DNA of 64,000 nt from Hippasteria phrygiana. Its lineage: Eukaryota; Echinodermata; Asteroidea; Valvatida; Goniasteridae. Location: positions 1 to 64,000 of the forward strand of contig JAZGUH010000557.1 in assembly GCA_037893225.1 (NCBI GenBank). Reading direction: 5' to 3'. Position numbers and translations under genes: made by a program. The notes beneath the pieces were generated by a model. That model was not told the origin of the DNA. It made no database searches and saw only the letters and a program-made list of their open reading frames with translations. This document shows positions 34,030-45,231 of the stretch, piece after piece. Position 1 is the stretch's first letter. Each line of letters begins with the position of its first letter.

Positions 34030-34110
34030 AACAGTCGTGCGCATGCTCAGAACTACGCGCGCATGCTCAGCACTGCAAAAAAGACCGGTATGTCTGCTGC
34101 CACCAGTGTC
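34030..34110 (+). repeat. GCATGC-rich repeat, copy 1
   Basis: Contains TGCGCATGCTCAGAACTACG followed by CGCGCATGCTCAGCACTGC and ACCGGTATGTCTGCTGCC. An inverse relative lies at 41320-41412. The GCGCATGCTCA words resemble NRF1-type sites, but function is not implied by sequence alone. Confidence 0.6.
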
Positions 34111-35792
34111 CCAAAAGTCTGACGTAATGATGTGTCCACAGTAGCGCATTATAAGTACATAAAGCGTGACAAAATATGTTATTTAATGCACTGGAGATGA
34201 TACAAATGAGGAAAATACGCTCATTTATTCATCTTAAGTATATATTAAACAGATTTAATCTTGTGCATGAAGATTTTCTAGAGTTTTAGCATAGTGTTAT
34301 TATTACGTAAAAACTTCCACATCTGCCTTTAAATTTCACACTCAGTTTTTTGTTGTCAACGAGTTTGAAGGTCTCATCCCCTGAAGACACATTAGCCATT
34401 GCCGGGAAGCTTGCTACTCTGTTCCCCTCGTTGTTCCAATGTCAAGAGACAACCAGGTGCTTCGCGGAATCAATCAATCACACTCATCCTATCATGCCGT
34501 CTTGGAAGCCTCTCCGGATCGAAGGGATGACCTCAGTCAAACACCGGGTGTCGGAGATTGATTTCTTGATATTTGAGGTGCGAGTCCATATGCGGCACAA
34601 GGAACAGAGAACCCCTTGTGAACATCTTGTTCTTCTTTTAGAAGGATTGGTGTGGATGTAAATGTGGATTTGTGAGGTTTTGTATGTGCAGAGGTGCGGT
34701 CAAATTGATATCTGTTATGATTTTGCACTATGACCTACGTTTTTCCACACGGCATTCTTCTCTGCGATAAGAATCAAGACTTCGTGTATCAAAAAAGCAA
34801 ATTGTGATTGACTCGCTAAAAATTGCATTGATTAGAATCGACAAAAAGCTTACCTAAAACGTGATTTGGATGACCCTTAAACAAAATACTGTTAGAAAAT
34901 AACCTTCCACATTGATAATTGCTTGCTTGATAAGTAGAGGGTTGGTAATCAAATTGACTTGAGCTCCATGTGAGCATTGCGGAACTGTAAAATAGTCCAC
35001 TCTTATAACGACGTTTTCTTAACAGCCTGCAATTGTCCCAACTAAATATTACGCAACTTACAAGTACAATAGGCCCATAGGGCGACCAGAACAATGCGAC
35101 CACCTGTCCACTGTGGCCATATACGGTACTTGTTAGTCCCATAGGTGACCGGTACTTGTTAGTCCCATAGGTGACCACTTCATACAGGTTTCCCTGTAAC
35201 ATAAATTAATAAAAAAAAAAAAAAGCTGGCGGTGTGCAATGTGGTTTGGATTATGAAAACTAAATTAATGCAATAATTTACAAAGGAGATTTACTTGATA
35301 TCAAAACTTTTATTCAAGTGTCATTTTTATTGTTGAACGTTAAAGTGAAACAAGCCAAATAATCGTATAGTGGTTTAGTAAAGCCATTAAAACACAAAAG
35401 TCATACAGTCATTACAAAATTATAATTTTCAAATCGGTCGACCTTTGATTGACAAATAAATGTCGAACTTAAATTGAAACATATACATTTGAAGTAGTTC
35501 TGACAGTAGTCTGAAGGCTATGAGCAGCTGCTGTCGAATGTGATTATGCTGATCCAATACGAGTCGAAACGAGGTTAACCTGACCCATAAGGGGTTATCT
35601 CAACAAATTTACCAAATTTCTTGATATCTTTTGAGATCTATTGGGCAGGGCTCATTATTGTTTCCAAGAGTTTCCGTTATTTAGTATTACACTGTCCAAA
35701 ACAAACCTCATTTAAGGCCATTCTAGCAATTATTGACGTCCTTGATACAAAAGGCTTTCACATTAAACATTGAAACAATAAACCAATGTAAA
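34111..35792. other. Intergenic, nothing recognised apart from a short duplication
   Basis: A perfect 26-bp tandem duplication (GGTACTTGTTAGTCCCATAG...) lies at 35125-35176. No gene is supported. Confidence 0.45.
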
Positions 35793-36073
35793 TTAGAACA
35801 GATATGTTTTCTCTTTTGCCCTGTCCCGACGTAATGTAAGAAGCACTGTATACTCAGTGCTTTCCGAGGGCCTGTGTGAAAAAAATTCACAGGCTTACTC
35901 GGGCGGGATTCGAACCCACGACTTCCTGCTTACTCGTGCAGACGTCGTGGGTTCGAATCCCGCCCGAGTAAGCCTGTGAATTTTTTTCACACAGGCCCTC
36001 GGAAAGCACTGAGTATGAAGTGCTTCATACATTACGTCGGGACAGGGCAAAAGAGAAAACATCTCTGTCTAAT
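35793..36073. repeat. tRNA-like SINE hairpin, 130-bp arms, 21-nt loop
   Basis: 35793-35922 and 35944-36073 are inverted copies, nearly perfect apart from one short block (AGAAGCACTGTATAC against ATGAAGCACTTCATAC). Each arm includes GTGGGTTCGAATCCCGCCCG, a B-box-bearing tRNA-like segment, then an A-rich stretch and GCCCTCGGAAAGCACTGAGTA. A transcript would fold into a long double-stranded stem. Confidence 0.9.
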
Positions 36074-36974
36074 AAATTTACATCATCCGCTACGCAAAAA
36101 TTCCATCTGAATAAACCAGTGAGCACACAAATGATGGCGAGTTGTTGCTGTAAAACAAGTCCCCAATTTATCCCAAAGCTGTGAACACAAATTCAAACGA
36201 GTTGTATACATGCAGCATGAAGCGCTTTTGAGATATGATTTCATTGATATGGAATTTGTAACAGAAAAATTGCACGAAACATAAAAGCTCAAGGAACATT
36301 TAAAGGAATAATTTCCAAGTGTAAACATTCTGTAATTATGAGCATAAACGCTTTGACGAGAATATTAACAACATAACGATAAAAATTGTACCTCCGTAAT
36401 TAAGAGATCTTGGTGTTAGTTCAAAGTATTCAGTCTTGAACAACTGTATCAAACACACTAATGTTTCAAAGTTCTGCAGGCCGTACAAAAAGGCAAGCTT
36501 ATTACATAGAGCTGCACAGTACTGCTCAACCGTAGCTCACAATTAAACAAACCTCTTTGTGTACCAACCTGATGTAGCCCAACAATAACCTTTAATTACT
36601 GCACAATGAGCTAGTACCCTGCGTGACAAAAAGTGAAACGTGTAGTTAAATTTACAAGTGCTTCAATAACTTTGATAATCGCAAACTGAATATTTCAACC
36701 AGGCGTACATATCTCAGAAAGTGTTGTTCTCTTTTTTTTTAAACATACCTTAAAATCACACTGATATGAAAACTCCCTTGTTATGTATAATTGCTGTAAC
36801 AGCCCGAAGTAACACGTAGACATCATTGCTACTGAGTTACCAATTGACCAACAGACCTAGTTTACTGTTCTAGCTCAGCGAAAGTTAATAGAGGTATTGA
36901 ACGATATCACGTTGTTCACAGCTCCTCTTTGCCGAGCTCCGCCTGTGGAGCATTGCCGTGGACGACTCACCCTA
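36074..36974. other. Intergenic, nothing recognised
   Basis: About 900 bp of AT-rich sequence without supported features. Confidence 0.4.
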
Positions 36975-37493
36975 AAGCCTGGTTTCCATCGCAATGAACG
37001 CCGACAGCACGCAAGATGGCAAGTCGCAGACGTCGGGGCAGAGACGGTTCTGACGTCATTCGGCTGAAAATTTTCAACAAAATGGCGTCCGAATGCTTGA
37101 AAATATCTCACTGAAATGGCGTTTTTTGGTACTTCACACTTTTCTGAAAGCTGAACTGATATTTCATTTTGATAGATTTCAATTACGGGCAGCTATTTTA
37201 CTTACATTGATGTTCATATTTGTTGGTCAAAGGATAAAATGGGTCAAATTTGTGGAACTCAAGCGGTGAAAGACATCGTTAAATGCACGGCATGCCAGTA
37301 CGTGTATTTGAATGGGCCTACTCTCACGACGCGACGGCGACAGTCGGCAAAGTTGAAATTGGTTGATCTTTGCCGACTGTCGCCGCCCATGTTGGGAAAG
37401 TCCCCGATGAAGCGTTTCCATTTATCGGCGTTGCATCGGGGACTCTTCGGCGACGCTGTCGGCGATTATAACGACTATATGGAAACCAGGCTT
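36975..37493. mobile_element. MITE, TIR AAGCCTGGTTTCCAT
   Basis: AAGCCTGGTTTCCATCGC at the left is matched by ATATGGAAACCAGGCTT at the right, a 15-bp TIR. The interior holds a strong foldback (GCGACAGTCGGCAAAG / CTTTGCCGACTGTCGC, 37335-37384). It is 519 bp. Open frames inside are repeat by-products. Confidence 0.78.
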
Positions 37494-37776
37494 AAGCTTG
37501 CCTTCCCAGATTCCGCTGGGGGGCAGGGACATTAAATGCCACCAACTTATTGACAGCTGCAGTTGCTCTTTGGATCTTTCAAGTCACCCCGCTACCGCTG
37601 TGAATGAACTGCAAAGAGAATAAGCAACACAAAAATACTACTGAATCACGAATAATGAACAAATACAAATATAAATTGACAATTTGTTCAAGTACATGTG
37701 AAATGAAGGCTCTTTATTTAAATTAATTATTGAGTTTTGCTTTTTTCTGAACTGTACTTGATCTTTGACTTTGACT

Positions 37777-37935
37777 GGTACCATGAGAGGGATTCTCCAA
37801 TTACTTCCTTATTTCTACTGCCCTCAACCATTTATTTTGTTATTATATTCATTATATTCTGTGCAAAGATATTTAAGAAGAGTTAATCTAACTGCAGCCA
37901 GGTATTAAGAAAACATCAAGGAGTAGGTTTGTGCA
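37777..37935 (+). repeat. Dispersed repeat R37, copy 1, overlapping the end of POPDC gene 2
   Basis: TGGTACCATGAGAGGGATTC, CCAATTACTTCC, TGCAAAGATATTTAAGAAGAG and CAGGTATTAAGAAAACATCAAG match 42593-42760 in order. It includes the presumed stop codon of POPDC gene 2 (37905-37907) and a TTTATT (37831-37836; AATAAA on the gene strand, about 70 nt past that stop) that could serve as its poly(A) signal. Confidence 0.7.
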
Positions 37936-38420
37936 TAAATAGGGTAGCCTAGTGTGCCTGTCATCCATTTATACCCATAATGCTTTGCGATTGTCAAAAA
38001 GGTTGATTGTAAACGGTTGCACCAACCATTGTCATGAGCTGAATCCTTGGTGTTCACCCGTGGGTGGGGCTTACTGTAATCCTGACTATAAGGCACCTGG
38101 AGGAAGCTCTCCTGGTTCTGCCCACTCGTCCCCAGGACCGGGATCCCGACCCCGCAGGCACCCATTCCCCCGGCCGCCAGGTGGCCTCTCAGGTCGTGGT
38201 TGGGCGAGGCCTCTCGGGCCACGCTGGGCAGCCGGATGTCGGCCCGCGAGCCCCGGTGGTTAAGGTTCCGCTCGGTCAGGAGGTAGAGCTTCTTGGTGAT
38301 GTCTGTGCCGATCAGGTTGCCGAAGACCTGCTTCAGGTAGGGCTTGGTGTCCAGGAAGTCCCGCAGGTTGTCCCGCTGCCAGCTCATGTACCGGCAGTAG
38401 GTGGTAGCAGTCAGGGTCAC
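37905..38420 (-). CDS. POPDC: Popeye-domain protein gene 2, terminal coding exon (3' end uncertain)
   Basis: Begins VTLTATTYCRYMSW, so the cassette read across the junction is the canonical FQVTLTA. Conserved sequence runs to about KLYLLTERN (residue 275). The acceptor is ACATTAAG. Read straight to the first stop (TAA, 37907-37905) it gives 171 residues and a 394-aa protein. The tail after SFLQVPYSQDY looks unlike a conserved protein, and its last codons overlap a dispersed repeat (37777-37935, second copy at 42590-42765). A good donor-like CA/GTAAGC lies at 38074, and CAG/GTGCCT lies a little upstream. The true transcript may therefore leave this exon near 38075 for a further exon not identified here. 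The start and conserved part are secure; the last 55-60 residues are not. Confidence 0.8.
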   Translation of the reverse strand: MTLTATTYCRYMSWQRDNLRDFLDTKPYLKQVFGNLIGTDITKKLYLLTERNLNHRGSRADIRLPSVAREASPNHDLRGHLAAGGMGACGVGIPVLGTSGQNQESFLQVPYSQDYSKPHPRVNTKDSAHDNGWCNRLQSTFLTIAKHYGYKWMTGTLGYPIYAQTYSLMFS

Positions 38421-38935
38421 CTTAATGTTGAGCAAAGTCAATAAATGTGAGCTTTTAATGTTGTTTTGCTTCGTCCTCTCAACCTCGTTCCCCATGATTA
38501 CGATCTTACCGCGCCATGTTGTTTCCCACCATGGCTTGCGCGATCTTCCTAATAAAGGAACGCTCACAGCGTTCTTCCTTTGAAGGTGCGACTGGTATAG
38601 GTAGTTCTTACAAGCAGCTTTCTATAGCCAGGTGTGAATTATGCAGCTACTGGTGGCCATGATGTTTTGGGACGGGAACCAGACTAGGACAGTATAACGG
38701 ACGTGTGCTGGACACCATATAATACTTACGCCGTTTTTACAAATAATAGTACCACAATTGAGGCTAGCGATTGTTCTGTATTCAAAACGGTACAACGTGA
38801 GTACAGTGTCGATAAAATTTATCACTTTACGATACTCGGCTATTCGTTTATGCTTCCCATTATCGACAGTGTGTTTCGCCAAAATCGGACGTTAGCTTCC
38901 GTGCCTATGTGCATTCACCGCATGAAAGTAGCAGT

Positions 38936-39006
38936 TCTAGTACGGTATTCCAGAGGTCGCAGGTTCGAATCCCGCTTCTGCCAGTTTTCTTTGTTCACTT
39001 TGAACG
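38936..39006 (+). repeat. 3' half of the tRNA-derived SINE
   Basis: AGTACGGTATTCCAGAGGTCGCAGGTTCGAATCC-like sequence, then CTGCCAGTTTTCTTTGTTCACTTTGA, matches the end of the 33305-33736 units. The B box is intact and the A box is lost. Confidence 0.75.
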
Positions 39007-39879
39007 TTTTAGAAATAGAGAAATAGGCCCTTGAATGTAATATTACAGAATCTGAGGGGGAAAGAACATTTTAAAAAGTAAATGTTAAACAATTTTCAGC
39101 AATTTAACCACTCAGTTCTCCAATTCATTCACAAAGGTTTACATTTAATTCTGGTGAACTATGACTCATTTAGAGTCGCAGACCAATTGGAAAAATGTTT
39201 TCCCGCTGTCGCATAACTCTCTAATCACATAAACACATGTACACAGGTATTAATAAGAGATGAGCAGGGCCTTTCAATTCTTGGTAAATGATGAACCTTA
39301 TCTTGCTCACACTGCAATCTTAAAGATGGATGAGACCACCTGGAGTATATGTTGTACAAGCAGGGTGATAATTGTCCTACGTCTGTTTGGTTCTCCAGAA
39401 CCCATGCAGTGTTTTGGTGTTATTTTTGTGCTGTTAATTTTCCAGCTGATTCATTTTCAATATTGACTGTATGCTATTTCCATATACGAACGCGTCAGTG
39501 CCTATTCAGCTGAAAGAAAGGAATCCTATCTTCATGTGTTGACGGTTGAAAGCCCATCAGCCCTTGTGTCAGTAAATATAAATATGGATCCAATTAAACT
39601 TTGCACTTTTTCTGAAGCCCTTTTCCCTTTCATACTCTCAGTTACAAACCTGATATCAAAGAATAAAAAAAAAATCCCGGAAGCCAAATCTAAAAGATGA
39701 TCAAAACCCCGGCTGCATGGTCCCGCGATATACGGCTACAATTGACCGCATCGTCTTAAAAACAAACAGACAAACTCAAGAGGCTGGAAACAAGCCGTGT
39801 CATCTTTCTCTCGCCTCTCGTGTTGACTATCGCTCATTCTCCGGATGAGGATCAATCTAATCTTCTGCACTGTCATGCA

Positions 39880-39962
39880 GAACTGTGGTGTTAGATTTTA
39901 ACACCAAATTCATTTCAGTCTTTTTGGTGTTGAGATTGGTGTTAGAATGACACCAGCAAGTA
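39880..39962. repeat. GTGTTA-motif palindrome, diverged
   Basis: AACTGTGGTGTTAGATTTTA and repeated TGGTGTT/AACACCA words resemble the palindromic MITE at 42771-42885. A further AACACC/GGTGTT-like stretch lies at about 40025-40050. Boundaries are unclear. Confidence 0.45.
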
Positions 39963-40069
39963 GATTTACAACTGCGTGGGCGGCGTCCGTTCAGAAGGGT
40001 TTTTAGAGTTGTACAACATAAAATGAAACACCAAATTTGTGTTTTTTGTGTTATTCCAAATTTATTTGT

Positions 40070-40140
40070 TGGTCAATTCAAAATATCGCCAACCCAACCA
40101 CCTCTGATCGTAACCCTTTACCAAGAGTGGTTTTCCAACA
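40070..40140 (-). repeat. Dispersed repeat family R5, copy D (short)
   Basis: CGCCAACCCAACCACCTCTG and GTAACCCTTTACCAAGAGTGG are the inverse of the core of the family. Confidence 0.65.
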
Positions 40141-41319
40141 TAGAGTGATCGATGGAAAATGAATTTAAAGATTGAACCTGTATAGGCCTAATACCATGAT
40201 TCAGATTTCAAGCAATTTTTGTGGGTTTTTTTGCATATAACGATCAAAACAGAAAATACAATAAAATAAATCCGTGTTATCAGAAATGATTGTGTAATGT
40301 GCATGAGAAATTAAAGTTAAAAACGTAAAGAATTTTAAGGCATAGACTAAACATTTGCGGCATATTATGCAATGAAAATAATTATCACCAGAAACAGTAT
40401 CTATTTTTATTTGTGCGTCTTGAATACACAAAAGCTATTTCCGGCCTATTTCCTAACCACAGTTGTCAATCCTTCATCTCCAGTGAAATAAAGTGTTCTT
40501 TGGTTATTCCTGGGCATTACTAGAACAGTATTTGGCGGCACGTTGAAGACAAGAGATACAAATCAGCCACTTATAATGGCGGCTGCATGATATCTCGCCT
40601 GACGAGCAGCTTTTATAGCTGGGTTGATGGATCGGCATTACACTAATTCTTCCGCGTGCACAGATATGATTTTTCCTGTGACTTATGGCTTGTACTATAC
40701 ACGCAGGGTCGTTCAGACATCCTTAATTATAGGTGTTTTACAGAAGTGAGAGTTTTACTTGGAACAGTATGTTCATTTTGTGGTTGCGGTCCGTTAATTC
40801 TGTTGGTGGTAGTCTTTATATTTCTATTTAGATCAGGGAGAATTCTATTTGCAGATACATTGTATGTGTGCCCCGGAACTGACTGAATCAGATTTTTCTC
40901 GAGGAAGGAGAAATATTACTTGTTGGGAACATACCTGTAATTTTACCATGTAATGGTACGGGGCGGCTGTCAAATCGTCAATCACGTACATGCCATAACG
41001 GTAAAGTTTTGCAAATTTCGAAATATTTGCGGATACACCATGCGAAGTAACTAACTCTAAAAACGAGATATGCGGTTCTTAGAAGAACCAGGGATATTAA
41101 CTCGACTTTTCGACGAATTTACTCTGACCGTCATCAGGAGAAACCTAGGGATCGAAGTCTATATCTAAGTTTCTCTTGAAGACGATCGGAGCATACTGAC
41201 CGAAACGTTGAATTACTACGCCTCGTTCTTCTGAGAAGCACATTTCTCCTTATTGCAGCACATAGTGTATCCGCCAAAAAAATTCTTTGGGGGGATTGAA
41301 GTATAACGGGAGATTTGAG

Positions 41320-41412
41320 ACGCTGATGGCAGCAGACATAACGGTCCATTTTGCTAGTTCTGAGCATGCGCGCGTAGTTCTGCGCATGCGCACGTTGTGA
41401 GAACAACATAAA
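41320..41412 (-). repeat. GCATGC-rich repeat, copy 2 (inverse of 34030-34110)
   Basis: GATGGCAGCAGACATAACGG, TTCTGAGCATGCGCGCGTAG and TTCTGCGCATGCGCAC mirror the blocks of the first copy. Confidence 0.6.
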
Positions 41413-42589
41413 TGGATCGGTAGTCTGCTGCTACCACGCGTCTAAAAAAAATGTGATGCAATTTGCCAATTTTCACGGTGATAGCATGGAAGTGACTTAT
41501 ATGCCTGCACTATAGACAGTGTCAACTTATTGGCATTTTTCCTATTAAAGTAATGGTCGCCCCTCTGCGAGCAAAATGTGACTCAGTCAGTTTAGGTGCA
41601 CATATCGTCGAGACGCTATTATCGAACTTGCACTTTGAAATGAACATTTTGTAGGTCTTCTCCTTTTAGAAATCAATGATGCCCTGCAAATTTATGGCGC
41701 GGGACACAATTTGAGGAAGAATTGCATGTTTCTCTGGAATTACCCTACAGTTTGGTTGAGATAATTTCCCGTCATAGCTGGACTCGGAAGGTAATGACTA
41801 CAAGCTATGCTTGAGGTCGGCTTCTTTATCACAGTCATTTCTTGTGTAAATATGTATAATTAGGTTTAAAAATGTACTTTTATTCACTTAATAATTGCTG
41901 TGGAAAACAAATGGACCTTGAGCCTTGAAAAAATCCAAGTCGTTTACAGAGGAAACTGCTCTAAGGTATAAAGGGTATAAGCGTTTGGTTTAGCTTTAGT
42001 ATTGATCAAAAACAAAATTATTAGTTTCCATCTGAAAACTTGCTCTTTAGAAGGATGACAGTATACCAGTCCTTCTTAGAAATATTTGTCTGAAATGCTG
42101 TCATCTTCGAGGAAATTATATCTGAAGACCCCTCCAAATACAATGGTTTTATTTCGATTTAAAAAATCGAAATAAGCACATATTTAATGAACGCACACAA
42201 AACCACTGTTAAAACAGATCGTGATACTACATTTAATTTATACGCTTATTCTATGCATTGTTGCCAAGCATCACATTATTAAAACTACTTATAACTCAAT
42301 TTAAAGGCATACATAATATACTATAATTATCAATACTCCACATATAACGGACAAAACATGATAGATATTAACAAAGAAAATACATAATATATTGAACAAA
42401 CCTTTTCGACATTATCAATGCATCACGGGATCATTGGATGACAAACATTACGGCATTTGAAGAGTATGCACGGTATAGAATGAATGTGATTGGTCATATC
42501 GGTTGTTATGGCTGTAAAATCCTATTCTGATCGGCTAATAATATGACATTATTAGCTGTTCTAATTCCAGAGCAGTTGCATTCATCAGT

Positions 42590-42765
42590 AATTGGTACCC
42601 TGAGAGGGATTCACCAATTATCTCCCTACTTTTATTGCCATTAAAAAAATTATTGTTATCATATTCCTTATGCCTAATGCAAAGATATGTGAAAAGAGTA
42701 TCTCTCAACCCCAGACAGATATTGAGAATAAAATCAAGAAATATTTGGACTGGTTCACAGAGCCA
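42590..42765 (+). repeat. Dispersed repeat R37, copy 2
   Basis: TTGGTACCCTGAGAGGGATT...CACCAATTATCTCCC, ATGCAAAGATATGTGAAAAGAG and GATATTGAGAATAAAATCAAG match 37777-37935 in the same order and orientation. Confidence 0.7.
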
Positions 42766-42770
42766 TAGGC

Positions 42771-42885
42771 CTACACTGCAAAAACCGTAGTGTTAAATTA
42801 ACACTATGTGGTGTTTATATTGGACCACTCGCCCAATATAAACACCACATGGTGTTAGATTAACACCACAGTTTTTACAGTGTAG
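42771..42885. mobile_element. Palindromic MITE of GTGTTA motifs, copy 1
   Basis: CTACACTGCAAAAAC and GTTTTTACAGTGTAG bound 115 bp. Inside, GTGGTGTTTATATTGG and CCAATATAAACACCAC form a perfect stem around ACCACTCGC. It lies 51 bp from the donor of gene 2 exon 2. Confidence 0.85.
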
Positions 42886-42936
42886 GTTTGTATACTCACA
42901 ATGCATTGAGCATGTCAATAATGTTTATTGTCTCAC

Positions 42937-43048
42937 CTGAAAGTTTTCTCTGGTCTCGGTTTGACTAAAGGAGTCCCATTCTGGCGAGTCTAGAAACTGT
43001 TTCTCCTGGATGTTGTGGAGAAAGTCCCCATCAGAAAACACTTTCACT
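42937..43048 (-). CDS. POPDC: Popeye-domain protein gene 2, coding exon 2 (112 nt)
   Basis: This exon has no listed open frame of its own; it was found by translating the region between exons 1 and 3. It completes codon 186 (AA+A, Lys) and encodes residues 187-223, from VKVFSDGDFLHNI to ETRENFQ. The cAMP-pocket motif is canonical FLDSPEW (204-210), including the Asp-Ser-Pro-Glu that the family uses to hold cAMP. The acceptor is TCTCCAG and the donor GTGAGA. The 112-nt length, phase 2 entry and phase 0 exit match gene 1 exactly. It sits 51 bp from one palindromic MITE (42771-42885) and 127 bp from another of the same family (43176-43253). Confidence 0.9.
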
Positions 43049-43175
43049 CTGGAGACAAAAATGTAGTATACAGGAAACAGTCGTCACTATCTTATCAGTG
43101 AGATTGAAATTATCGTGAAAACATCGTGACTTCGAATTGCAGTGCGTTTGGTGTACTGTACTATATTGAAGTTCA

Positions 43176-43253
43176 CTGTGGTGTTTATATTGGACCACTC
43201 GCCCAATATATACACCACATGGTGTCAGATTAACACCACAGTTTTTGCAGTGC
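43176..43253. mobile_element. Palindromic MITE of GTGTTA motifs, copy 2 (left end lost)
   Basis: CTGTGGTGTTTATATTGGAC...CCACTCGCCCAATATATACAC matches copy 1, in the same orientation, and ends GTTTTTGCAGTGC. It lies 127 bp upstream of gene 2 exon 2 in the gene's direction. Confidence 0.82.
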
Positions 43254-43558
43254 AGAATATAAATATGTGACATGGCTGTTATCAAATACATGGATATCTG
43301 ATCAGACACAGTAAAGGGGTTTTGAGGCACCATCCTCACAAGTAGTATTAATTTCCGGGTCCAAAATACGTGGACATCTATGGACAGCGCGTGAAGCTAC
43401 ACGCGTGCGTACTCCATCCGTTGGCACTCATTTATACTGCACTTCCGGATCACAAAACGTGTTTTCATATCACTCCATATATTGGCCGATTCCATACGCA
43501 AGAGGTATACTTAGATATTTAAGATAATTCAATATCGTCTCAAATGGATCAAATACCA

Positions 43559-43800
43559 GGGGGCCAATTTCACGGAGCTGCTAAGCAAAAAACTGTGCTC
43601 AGCATGAAAAGTCTTCCTCCATACAAATAAGATTACCATCTCAATATTCATGTAATGTAGCCTATGTTGCATGTTACCGGTATTCAGCTGTTGTTTGCTT
43701 AGCTTGAGAATCATATGGAGTTTTGGCCGGTAACCTATTTTGACTAACATTTTGTGCTAAGCATACTTTTGTGTTTAAGAGCTCCGTGAAAGTGACCCCC
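43559..43800 (+). mobile_element. MITE family GGGGCCAATTTCA, copy 3
   Basis: Starts GGGGGCCAATTTCACGGAGC and ends GAGCTCCGTGAAAGTGACCCCC. Interior blocks AAAGTCTTCCTCC and GCTGTTGTTTGCTTAGCTTG as in other copies. Mildly diverged. Confidence 0.82.
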
Positions 43801-44963
43801 GATTTTAGATACCTCTTTCGCATATGGAGTTACACATTTTTTGGAGTGATAAGTGCACAAACAGCCACTTAATTTTTGTATTTTAAATTTAGGTCTGTCG
43901 TCTTAGAGCAGATCGAAAGAAAATCTCAAACCTCGCATTGGAAAAAAGTACGCGCAACCCCTCCCATTCGCGCCAAATTCAAGATGCAATTCCCGCTTCC
44001 AAAAAAATGTTGTTTTCGTCTATACGCGCTACCCACAAAAATTGCACAGCGCGTGCACCGGCCGACACCTTAAGGCATGTAATTTTGTAACCTTAAAAGG
44101 AGGTGTCAGCATGTGTGTGTGTGCACACGAAGAGCTAGAGGCGGGGACGAGATTATTCAAAAACATTTTCAGGAGTTGTCAGAGAAACTGAAGAAGTTGT
44201 CAGGCCCGGACACGTAGGCTTGCAGGAATTTCAATGAGGGGTGGAAGGATGAAGTACAGTCTACTTCAGCCAAGTGAAATTCTTGATCTTTATCTGGCCC
44301 GCTGACAGATCCCGCTCAGTTGGAGTTTTGTGGCATTACTTCGCAAAGAGAAGGCGTAACTGTCAGGTCTGCGGAAATAGCTTTCAGTCAATGTATAGAA
44401 CGTCGTTAGATGACATTGACAATTTGGTTGCGGTCGGGAGTCATTTTATTGACATCCGAGGGAATGAACTTTTAAGTGTGGGCGTTTGTGGCGTCTGATA
44501 ACTGAAACAGAAGGCTTGCTCACCCCGACGTTGTGTCTCAGGGACATTTTTGTGACACGAATATAGAACAGCGTACGTCCACGTTACAATAAATCTCCAG
44601 GTTCGTTGTCTGAGTAATTGGAAATTTGGTATGATGTCATCAGAGGTACAATGGTGATGTCGCCATGATTTATGTACAAAATATGGAACATTTTCTACAT
44701 TTTTTGGAGAGGATTTGGATTTTACTTGATTTCCAAATTAAATAGCTTTAGTTTAGAATCCATTTCTAACCAACATTTCAACGTTGTTGATAGGTTACTT
44801 TGGGCGAGTGATTCTAGTAGTTGTATGCTCTTTTGGGTATAGATTTTATTCTATTAGGAAAAAATAGCGCCCTCTTCCATGAGTAGACGCAAAGGATTGA
44901 AATCAATCACATTCCTTTTACTTCAAATGAAAAGCACTGAGTACTCGTATTGTTGTCAGACAT

Positions 44964-45180
44964 GGGGCCAATTTCATGGACAAATTTGCTTAGCATAAAC
45001 AATTTGCTGAGCGTTAAAATTCCTCCTTGGCAAAAACCAAATTTTCGAGTGTTGTATTGCTTGTGACTGGTATTCGGCTTTTTTAGCAGTAAAATCACAT
45101 GGACATTTTGGCTAGTAAATAGGCACGACTTCTCTGTGCTGAGCAAATTTTTGTGCTTGGCGGCTACATGAAATTGGCCC
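44964..45180 (+). mobile_element. MITE family GGGGCCAATTTCA, copy 4 (most diverged)
   Basis: Starts GGGGCCAATTTCATGG and ends CTACATGAAATTGGCCC, with CTTAGCATAAACAATTTGCT and a degenerate TTGGCTAGTAA interior. Confidence 0.78.
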
Positions 45181-45231
45181 ATGGTTACGTATGAACACCA
45201 GTTCAAATGGATGTGTATTGCGTGACTTTTA

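Larger units (their letters stand above)
38421..42936 (-). other. Gene 2 intron 2 (4516 nt, phase 0)
   Basis: Bounded by GTGAGA and ACATTAAG. Holds a SINE tail (38936-39006), R5 copy D (40070-40140), a GCATGC-rich repeat (41320-41412), R37 copy 2 (42590-42765) and a palindromic MITE (42771-42885). Between these there is no supported gene; 39010-40060 and 41420-42590 are plain AT-rich sequence. Confidence 0.8.

Noticed and set aside
41134..41409. 91-codon Arg-rich frame
   Set aside because: It overlaps the GCATGC-rich repeat and a hairpin; the composition follows the repeat.
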